This document shows, in pieces, positions 1 through 4,998 of a DNA stretch of 6,162 nt (the first letter of the stretch is position 1; each line of letters begins with the position of its first letter). Under the pieces are notes generated by a model. That model made no database searches. It was not told the DNA's origin and saw only the letters and a program-made list of their open reading frames with translations. This DNA comes from Gammaproteobacteria bacterium (lineage in GTDB: Bacteria > Pseudomonadota > Gammaproteobacteria > Pseudomonadales > JAUIKI01): contig JAUIKI010000095.1 in NCBI GenBank assembly GCA_030430875.1, forward strand, positions 1 through 6,162. Reading direction: 5' to 3'. The position numbers and the translations under genes were made by a program.

Positions 1-1238
1 AACCAACTTATTTGTGTTGCAATACCTTCTCTTACAGCGGTTGCACCATATTGTGAGCACACTCGTCGAATTTCACTCTCAAGTATAGATAAATCATTTG
101 CATCTTTTCCTTTGATAAAAATAGTCAAGCTATATCGGCTAAGTGATTGAGACTTTTCATCAACTCCGTCAACAGCTTCTAAAGCAGTTTGAAACTGATG
201 ACTCAACGTCTTTGAAAATCGAGTGGCTGATTCCATGCGATTTTGTTGAAGCAAGGTTAGTGTTGCTTTCGTTTTGCTCATGGGTTCAATGAGATGTAAT
301 AGAGTATATTCGCCACTAATATTTTGTAATTCAGCCACCATATTTTCATCAATAAAATCACCGAATTTTCGAATACCGATGCTTGCCATTAGTAATTTTT
401 TTTGTCCAGATTGAAATATGATTTCACCTTCCTCTCCACCGAAAACAACAGTATCTGCAGTTAATAAATCACTGACATTATTGCTTTTCACTGCAATTGG
501 ATTTGGTTTAGATAATGGACTTGCTAGATTTGCCCAAAATTCGAGTAAAGTATATGCGCGCTGAAATTTTCCTGACTTTTGTGTGATGATTTTAGGATGG
601 TAAGCTGAAAGAATTGTCATGGTAATATCAGTTGCATCATTAATTCGATCTTCAGCGATTTTTTTACTGCTGGTCTCTGTTGATAAAACAATAACTTGTC
701 GCGTTAAATAACTATCTTCAAATGATTTATTCCAGCTTTCATAGATGGTATGTAGCACTTTTTGTTTGGGGCCACCAAATGAGCTACAGTTAACTCTTTC
801 TCTTAGCACAAAAACACGCACTGTTATGTTTATTTCGGCCAAAGAGTCAATCCAGTTTTTACGTGTTGTGTTATTCGATTCTTGCTCTATGGTAGAAATA
901 AAAGTTGTATCATTTCCTTGGACTTCTATGCAGCGCACATAGGTGTTTTTATTACAAATTAGTGTTTTCTCATCTTCATGTATATATTGAAAAGGCAAGT
1001 AGTCAGCTAAACGTGTTTCTTTTAATTTAGGAAGAATTGATCGAGAGATTGCTGGGATCATAAAAGCGACGAATAATGCTGCACCTGCGCCAAGTCCCAA
1101 AAAACTTATGGACATAGAGAACCAATCACTGTTTTCCGTTAGTGCTTGCATTAGAGCAGGTGAAACTGTCTCATCAAAATGTTGCAATGTCTCTTGCAGA
1201 ATTTTGATCGAATCATTTGAATTGTTATATTTGCTCAT
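1..1238 (-). CDS. virB4: VirB4/TrbE-family type IV secretion ATPase, N-terminal part (3' end outside window)
   Basis: The frame opens with ATG at 1238-1236 and stays open for 412 codons to the left edge, so the C-terminal part is missing. VirB4 proteins are inner-membrane-associated ATPases that power pilus assembly and transport. After a polar N-terminus there is one hydrophobic segment at about residues 44-65. Residues 76-116 (LADYLPFQYI, then YVRCIEVQGND) have the character of the VirB4/TrbE N-terminal domain. Residues about 240-345 resemble the CagE/TrbE/VirB domain, including KKLLMASIGIRKFGDF and EYTLLHLIEPMSKTKA. The Walker A and B motifs of the family lie further downstream and are not in the window, so ATPase activity is inferred. 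The start overlaps the virB3 stop in ATGA (1238-1235). The nearest purine-rich stretch is too far upstream to be a normal ribosome-binding site, so translation is probably coupled to virB3. The predicted N-terminal membrane helix is absent from many VirB4 proteins. Confidence 0.85.
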   Translation of the reverse strand, partial: MSKYNNSNDSIKILQETLQHFDETVSPALMQALTENSDWFSMSISFLGLGAGAALFVAFMIPAISRSILPKLKETRLADYLPFQYIHEDEKTLICNKNTYVRCIEVQGNDTTFISTIEQESNNTTRKNWIDSLAEINITVRVFVLRERVNCSSFGGPKQKVLHTIYESWNKSFEDSYLTRQVIVLSTETSSKKIAEDRINDATDITMTILSAYHPKIITQKSGKFQRAYTLLEFWANLASPLSKPNPIAVKSNNVSDLLTADTVVFGGEEGEIIFQSGQKKLLMASIGIRKFGDFIDENMVAELQNISGEYTLLHLIEPMSKTKATLTLLQQNRMESATRFSKTLSHQFQTALEAVDGVDEKSQSLSRYSLTIFIKGKDANDLSILESEIRRVCSQYGATAVREGIATQISW

Positions 1239-1525
1239 GGTGTGAATTTATTCGCCTTAATTATAATTAAATTTTTAGTTCGCTTTTGTTTAAATGACCA
1301 TGCTTCCAATAGAGTGTCAAGATGTGGTTCTCTTGCTGAAATAGATACTAGAAATCCATGCACTCCTAATAATAAGGTAATAAATATTAATGGATTGAGA
1401 TCGAAAATAACCACACCAGCAATCCAGCAAAAGACAATTAAGCTAACATTAATAACAGCTATTTTGTATGGCACCCAAAACATCATAGGAGGTGATGTGA
1501 CTGCTCTGAGCACTGGTGTTTTCAT
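1235..1525 (-). CDS. virB3: VirB3-like type IV secretion inner-membrane protein
   Basis: This 96-residue protein has the size and layout of VirB3/TrbD, a small inner-membrane component that acts with VirB4 in pilus assembly. The N-terminus LRAVTSPPMMFWVPY (residues 6-20) matches the family pattern of an R-A-x-T-x-P motif followed by a Gly/Trp-Val-Pro turn. Two hydrophobic segments follow at about 22-40 and 44-62. After them comes REPHLDTLLEAW (65-76), like the conserved post-membrane segment of VirB3, and then a basic tail (KQKRTKN). The ATG at 1525 is preceded by AGGAG with a 6-base spacer, and that site overlaps the virB2 stop codon. The stop overlaps the virB4 start by four bases. Position between a pilin-like gene and virB4 supports the call. 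A 98-residue frame on the opposite strand (1242-1538) is its antisense shadow. Confidence 0.85.
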   Translation of the reverse strand: MKTPVLRAVTSPPMMFWVPYKIAVINVSLIVFCWIAGVVIFDLNPLIFITLLLGVHGFLVSISAREPHLDTLLEAWSFKQKRTKNLIIIKANKFTP

Positions 1526-1534
1526 CTCTTTCTC

Positions 1535-1834
1535 CTAAGGATCTAAAACATCTTCTACGCCGGTTAAATAAGTGATTATCTGACCAACCAGTAGAACAAG
1601 GATCATTCCACCAATTAATGAGACAAACCACATTACGTTAAACCGACCAAAAAATGCCATGACTGCGAGTGTTAAAATACCAAATGCCCCCAAGATTAAA
1701 ATGATTTTTTTAACACGCTCAAAAGCATTTAATGCTTTTTCTTCTGCTTGATCAAACACTGCTTCATTATTATTAGCATTGACATAGCTGATTTCTATCA
1801 TCGAAAAACCGAGAAAAAAAACCATTAACAGCAT
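1535..1834 (-). CDS. virB2: VirB2/TrbC-like type IV secretion pilin; true start uncertain
   Basis: As read from the ATG at 1834 the protein has 99 residues. An N-terminal hydrophobic stretch (residues 1-13) leads to a likely signal-peptidase site near YVNA (17-20). A short charged segment with EAVFDQAEEKALNAFERVKK follows, then two membrane helices at about 43-62 and 66-88 with a short basic turn (GRFN) between them. That is the architecture of VirB2/TrbC major pilins, which are cleaved and polymerise into the conjugative pilus. Position just before virB3 agrees. The start is odd. The ATG at 1834 has no convincing ribosome-binding site, and the form starting there has no basic residue ahead of the hydrophobic core. 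A strong site with its own ATG lies 38 bases upstream in a different frame, separated by an A8 run. A -1 slip there would give a 112-residue precursor. Sequence similarity among pilins is low, so the family call rests on size, topology and context. Confidence 0.75.
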   Translation of the reverse strand: MLLMVFFLGFSMIEISYVNANNNEAVFDQAEEKALNAFERVKKIILILGAFGILTLAVMAFFGRFNVMWFVSLIGGMILVLLVGQIITYLTGVEDVLDP

Positions 1835-1836
1835 AC

Positions 1837-1872
1837 TTATTTTTTTTGTATGTTTAATTTAAATACTTCCAT
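1837..1872 (-). other. 11-codon frame with strong RBS ahead of virB2; candidate 5' exon by -1 slippage or leader peptide
   Basis: ATG at 1872-1870 opens the frame MEVFKLNIQKK and ends at TAA 1839-1837. The codons before the stop read through eight consecutive A residues on the minus strand (1847-1840). Re-reading one base there (-1 shift, or one extra A added by the polymerase) continues as K-I-S into the ATG at 1834. This gives a signal peptide with a basic n-region (K5, K10, K11) and a hydrophobic core starting at the present Met1. Without slippage, the TAA is only two bases before the virB2 ATG (TAAGTATG), so stop-and-restart coupling is possible. A sequencing or assembly error of one A would look identical. 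Confidence 0.6.
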
Positions 1873-1877
1873 ATGTT

Positions 1878-1883
1878 CTCCTT
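1878..1883 (-). promoter_or_regulatory. Strong ribosome-binding site ahead of the virB2 region
   Basis: AAGGAG on the minus strand (1883-1878) is followed after five bases (AACAT) by the ATG at 1872. It is the best Shine-Dalgarno sequence in the left half of the window and is too far (about 43 bases) from the annotated virB2 ATG at 1834 to serve it directly. It therefore decides the question of where virB2 translation really begins. Confidence 0.75.
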
Positions 1884-1902
1884 GAGTAGTTAATAAATAT
1901 AT

Positions 1903-3285
1903 TTATTTTCCAGATGGAATTGCTCGCATTGCTCCCATACTTGTTGCTTGGCTTGCTATTTGAGATGCTCCTCCTGTGTCTTGCGACCCTGTGAGCATGG
2001 AGGCAATACTGCCTGCTTTTGTTAACATGACAAACAAGATGAGGTGAGAAATAAATAATGTCCAAAAAAATGCGCTTGTGAGTGATATATCTACGGTGCC
2101 ATAATCTAAATTTTTACCTTTAATTTCATATTCATTTGGGAGAAGTTGAGCCATTTCCAGCATGAATAGTTGGATGCTCTGACTGCCATCATTATAAAAA
2201 TTTCCTAAATAAGAGATAATGGATATACCAATGGCGACGATACAACTTAAAAAAATTAATGTTAAAGTTGATTGCAATAATATTTTTATGGCGCTAATCC
2301 CAAATTTTTGCCATCTTTCAAAGACAAAGCTTGCGATAAAAATTGGACTTAGCATGCCAATGATCATTATTTTGAATAGCGCTTCTAGTAGAAACAAAGG
2401 GAAGACTAAGATAATTAACGCTGAAATAATGAAAATTAGCATGCCAGCGTAATAGCGCGATTTCTCTTCTTGAGTTTGGCTGTCATCGTTACCAACATTA
2501 ACAGACATAACCGTATTTCCTAAGATGATTCCTGAGCTGAAAATTGCTTGTATTGCTTCAGTTTGGCAAATTAGTTTAGTGCGATTTTGAGATAAATTTC
2601 CTGTGGTTTCAGTATCATAAAACTCAAGATTTGCCAGTAAAAATATATTTTCCATTGCCGCGTCGTATTCAAGGCTTGCATTGCAGTTGATGTCTCCCCA
2701 CTCGCCAAAAATATCAATAAAATCAAACATATTCCCCCAGTCAAATTTATTGTTTCCTGCTTCTTCGATGATGTTTTTTAATTCGATGCCTGCATCGTTA
2801 AAACTAACATTATTGTAGTCAATGACGATTTCTTGAATCGTCTGTGAAACATTAATGCTTGCAGAAGAAACAGGTTCAATGAGATATTCCCATACCCAAC
2901 TTGGAATGGCTAAAAGTGAAAAAACCACAGCAAAGATTAAAAATCTTTTTCCAAGATTTCCCCAGGATTTTTTTATGGCATCTGACTCACCAAAAGGTAG
3001 CATTAGTCGCAAAACTTGAAAGAGTACCCATAATGCTAAAACAACTGCAAAAAACCGCCTGAACATTTCACCAAATAATGTTGAGGCAACGCTTCCATAG
3101 TGAACCATCATTTCATAAAAAACACCCACGACTGGGCAAGCCCAACACTGATTATTAATGTTTGCGGCTACAGACGAAATAATTGATTCATCATCTTTTT
3201 GATTCGGCGGATCAGCGGCTATTGCCGGCAAGGTGCTCGAAAAAATAAGTATTAGTAACAGAAACTGTTTGCAAATCTTTTGCAT
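1903..3285 (-). CDS. virB6: VirB6/TrbL-like polytopic type IV secretion protein with signal peptide
   Basis: This 460-residue protein is the first gene of the visible operon. VirB6/TrbL proteins are multi-spanning inner-membrane channel components. Residues 1-24 form a signal peptide (basic MQKICKQ, hydrophobic core, PAIAA cleavage site). A periplasmic segment with QCWACPVVGVFYEMM (46-60) follows, then membrane segments at about 74-97 and 113-133 with a basic loop between them. A long polar region spans about 134-277. Further hydrophobic segments lie at about 279-303, 304-322, 333-360 and 404-424, and the C-terminal tail is Ser/Gly/Ala-rich. Cysteines 47, 50, 201 and 240 would all face the periplasm and could form disulfides. 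An in-frame TAA at 3294-3292 fixes the ATG at 3285 as the first start, though its ribosome-binding site is weak. The gene ends 30 bases before the next ATG (1872). Length exceeds classic VirB6 (about 300). TrbL or another T4SS membrane subunit remains possible. Confidence 0.72.
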   Translation of the reverse strand: MQKICKQFLLLILIFSSTLPAIAADPPNQKDDESIISSVAANINNQCWACPVVGVFYEMMVHYGSVASTLFGEMFRRFFAVVLALWVLFQVLRLMLPFGESDAIKKSWGNLGKRFLIFAVVFSLLAIPSWVWEYLIEPVSSASINVSQTIQEIVIDYNNVSFNDAGIELKNIIEEAGNNKFDWGNMFDFIDIFGEWGDINCNASLEYDAAMENIFLLANLEFYDTETTGNLSQNRTKLICQTEAIQAIFSSGIILGNTVMSVNVGNDDSQTQEEKSRYYAGMLIFIISALIILVFPLFLLEALFKIMIIGMLSPIFIASFVFERWQKFGISAIKILLQSTLTLIFLSCIVAIGISIISYLGNFYNDGSQSIQLFMLEMAQLLPNEYEIKGKNLDYGTVDISLTSAFFWTLFISHLILFVMLTKAGSIASMLTGSQDTGGASQIASQATSMGAMRAIPSGK

Positions 3286-3332
3286 TAATTTTTAATCTCA
3301 ATTCTGGATTATTATTATGTGCTTCTAGTAAA

Positions 3333-3362
3333 AATATACTGGCATTCATATGTAACAGTAAA
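3333..3362 (-). promoter_or_regulatory. Possible sigma-70 promoter for the virB6-B2-B3-B4 operon
   Basis: On the minus strand TTTACT (3362-3357) and TATATT (3338-3333) are separated by 18 bases, matching the consensus at four and five of six positions. Transcription would begin about 40 bases before the virB6 ATG. In such AT-rich sequence chance matches are common, so this is only a candidate. Confidence 0.3.
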
Positions 3363-3454
3363 AATTAAAGGTAAGTATATTTATGAAGAGATTGTTAATC
3401 TATAACGAGCTTATGCAATATATATGAATTTAACGTACTATTTTTAATCAAAAT

Positions 3455-3476
3455 GTTGTGAGAAATTTCTCACAAC
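3455..3476. repeat. Perfect 22-bp palindrome, candidate operator
   Basis: The half-site GTTGTGAGAAA is followed at once by its exact reverse complement, so the element is fully symmetric over 22 bp with its centre between 3465 and 3466. As RNA it could form a 9-bp hairpin with an AATT loop, but neither side has a proper T-run, so it is a poor intrinsic terminator. Its symmetry suits a dimeric DNA-binding regulator. It lies about 180 bases upstream of the virB6 start and about 207 bases beyond the aspC stop. No regulator gene is visible in the window to pair it with. Confidence 0.6.
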
Positions 3477-3583
3477 TGATAATTTCAAAAGTTGTTTTAT
3501 CTGATTGATATTTTGAGATAATAAAGAAATACAAAAAGTTATTGCATATTGATAAATGTAGGAGAATGGCGAGATTTTTTTTT

Positions 3584-3635
3584 AAAACTTAAAATTAATC
3601 TTGGAAAGATTAGGAGCATCGCAATACTGCTCTTA
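3584..3635 (-). terminator. Weak possible terminator after aspC
   Basis: About 50 to 90 bases after the aspC stop, the minus strand has two short hairpins in tandem. The first has a GAGCA/TGCTC core (3632-3614) with a 9-base loop. The second is TAATCTT-TCC-AAGATTA (3612-3596), followed by ATTTTAAGTTTT (3595-3584). The second stem is AT-rich and the T-run is interrupted, so termination would be inefficient. Leakage into the virB6 operon is conceivable. Confidence 0.3.
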
Positions 3636-3682
3636 AAAAATTCAGATTATAATTGTGGTACGCTACTAAAAAGATATGGTAA

Positions 3683-4873
3683 CTAAATGGCAATATTTTT
3701 AAGTCGTTTGAGAGCTTCGGTTAAAACATCCATCGATGTCGCAAATGAAAGTCGCATGTAATTTTGCAAACCAAACGCAGAACCTGGTACGAGAGCAACA
3801 TGTGACTGCATTAATAAATATTCAGCAAGCTCCACATCATTATGAATAGATTTTGATTCCAGCTTTTCTAGCATAGAGCTAAAGTTTGCGAAACAATAAA
3901 ATGTCCCGTCGGCAGCTTGAGTGGAAATACCATCGATTGCATCAAGTGCCGGAATTAAATAATCATGGCGTTGTTTAAATGCTTGCACCATTTCATTTAC
4001 GCAATCCTGTGGTCCTTCTAGTGCTGCGCAAGCTGCTGCTTGAGAGATTGAACAGGGATTTGATGTACTTTGTGATTGAATTTTGGTCATGGTTTTGATC
4101 AGCGAACTAGGTCCAGCTGCGTAACCAATTCGCCAGCCAGTCATGGAATAGGCTTTAGAAACACCATTTAGCACGACTGTACGATCATATAAGTCTGGGC
4201 AAGCCATCAAAATATTACAAAATGTCTGTTCTCCCCATAAAATATGCTCATACATATCATCTGTTGCAATGATGATGTTGGGATGTTTTAGTAAAACATC
4301 TGCCAAATTTTCCAGTTCTTGTTGAGAGTAAGCCATGCCGCTAGGGTTTGATGGGCTATTTAGTACCACAAGGCGGGTTTTTGAGGTGATTGAAGCAGAT
4401 AGTTGTTCTGGGGTTATTTTAAAGCGAGTTGATTCATCTGCAGGAATGAAAACAGGTGTTGCTTCCGCAATTTTGACTATATCTGGATAAGAAACCCAGT
4501 AAGGGGCTGGAATGATAACTTCATCACCTGGATTCAGTAATGCCAAGCTTAAGTTGAAAAAACTTTGTTTACCACCACAAGACACTAAAATTTGCTCTGG
4601 TTCGTAGTCTAATTTATTATCATCGCTGAATTTACTAATGATGGCATTTTTTAGCTCAGGAGTCCCATCAACTGCCGTATATTTGGTCTTACCCTGGTGA
4701 ATTGCGCTGATTGCGGCCTCTTTGATATGATCTGGGGTATCAAAATCTGGTTCGCCTGCACCAAGACTGATAATATCGTGACCCTTTGCTTTAAGTTCGC
4801 GTGCGCGAGTGGTCACTGCAAGTGTTGGAGATGGTTTTACAGCATGTACCCGACGAGCTAATTGGATATTCAA
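3683..4873 (-). CDS. aspC: Aspartate aminotransferase (class I, PLP-dependent, Thermus/1β type), TTG start
   Basis: This complete 396-residue fold-type I aminotransferase transfers the amino group between aspartate and 2-oxoglutarate in the cytoplasm. The alignable family residues are all present: LGAGEPDFDTP (37-47), Y65 in GKTKY, W126 in PYWVSYP, N176 in NSPSNPSG, D205 and Y208 in DDMYE, the PLP-binding K240 in SKAYSMTGWR, R248, and the substrate-carboxylate R374 in YMRLSFA. The GGKQ lysine (K102) is typical of the 1β subgroup, where it helps bind the distal carboxylate. Some members also use prephenate, so that activity is possible. The start is TTG at 4873, preceded by AAGGA (4885-4881) with seven bases between. 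An in-frame stop lies further upstream with no ATG in between, and the sequence from MNIQLARRVHAVKPSPT matches the family N-terminus. It is transcribed divergently from uvrB. Confidence 0.95.
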   Translation of the reverse strand: MNIQLARRVHAVKPSPTLAVTTRARELKAKGHDIISLGAGEPDFDTPDHIKEAAISAIHQGKTKYTAVDGTPELKNAIISKFSDDNKLDYEPEQILVSCGGKQSFFNLSLALLNPGDEVIIPAPYWVSYPDIVKIAEATPVFIPADESTRFKITPEQLSASITSKTRLVVLNSPSNPSGMAYSQQELENLADVLLKHPNIIIATDDMYEHILWGEQTFCNILMACPDLYDRTVVLNGVSKAYSMTGWRIGYAAGPSSLIKTMTKIQSQSTSNPCSISQAAACAALEGPQDCVNEMVQAFKQRHDYLIPALDAIDGISTQAADGTFYCFANFSSMLEKLESKSIHNDVELAEYLLMQSHVALVPGSAFGLQNYMRLSFATSMDVLTEALKRLKNIAI

Positions 4874-4998
4874 GGTGGTTTCCTTAAAATAGTGGATAAT
4901 TTATCAATAATCATTCTTAATGAATGATGGAGTAGTTTCTCTTCTGCACATTTTAATCAAACTAATATTAATAGTCGAATATTTCTAGTGTAAACATT
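4874..4998. promoter_or_regulatory. Divergent promoter region between aspC and uvrB
   Basis: These 125 AT-rich bases must hold the promoters of both genes. For aspC a candidate is TTTACA (minus 4994-4989) with ATTAAT (4972-4967) at 16-base spacing. For uvrB no box pair stands out. No LexA-type CTGT-N8-ACAG site is seen. An inverted repeat lies at 4910-4928. The uvrB start has no clear Shine-Dalgarno sequence, whereas aspC has AAGGA at 4885-4881. Confidence 0.5.
4910..4928. repeat. Inverted repeat in the aspC leader
   Basis: ATCATTC (4910-4916) and GAATGAT (4922-4928) are exact reverse complements around a 5-base spacer. It lies within the likely 5' leader of aspC and upstream of the uvrB start. 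It could be an operator or a small hairpin; there is no T-run, so it is not a terminator. Confidence 0.4.

Larger units (their letters stand above)
3286..3682. other. Gene-free AT-rich spacer between the secretion operon and aspC
   Basis: No convincing coding frame was found in these 397 bases on either strand. The clearest small frame is a 14-codon plus-strand one at about 3382-3426 with no support beyond a weak purine stretch. The spacer contains a perfect 22-bp palindrome (3455-3476), a second imperfect GTTGT-type arm at 3490-3495, a candidate promoter for virB6 (3333-3362) and weak hairpins after aspC (3596-3635). No tRNA, insertion sequence, target-site duplication or CRISPR repeat was seen. 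Confidence 0.7.

Noticed and set aside
745..942. 65-residue plus-strand frame
   Set aside because: It is antisense to the VirB4 N-terminal domain, which is continuous through this stretch.
1242..1538. 98-residue frame on the plus strand
   Set aside because: It lies exactly antisense to virB3, shows no ribosome-binding site or family motif, and virB3 has strong support.
1892..1907. 16-bp palindrome AATAAATATATTTATT at the virB6 stop codon
   Set aside because: It is composed only of A and T in an AT-rich spacer, so chance is a sufficient explanation, and a stem of only A-T pairs would be very weak.
1859..2065. 68-residue minus-strand frame overlapping the end of virB6
   Set aside because: It is in another frame within the VirB6-like C-terminus and has an unlikely composition rich in His, Arg, Ser and Asn; the VirB6 frame has membrane-protein character.
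2219..2452. 77-residue plus-strand frame
   Set aside because: It is antisense to membrane segments of the VirB6-like gene; complementary strands of hydrophobic codons often give such frames.
3455..3476. Palindrome as an intrinsic terminator
   Set aside because: Neither strand has a good T-run after the stem (minus strand ATTTTGATTA, plus strand TGATAATTTC), and it lies about 207 bases from the aspC stop.
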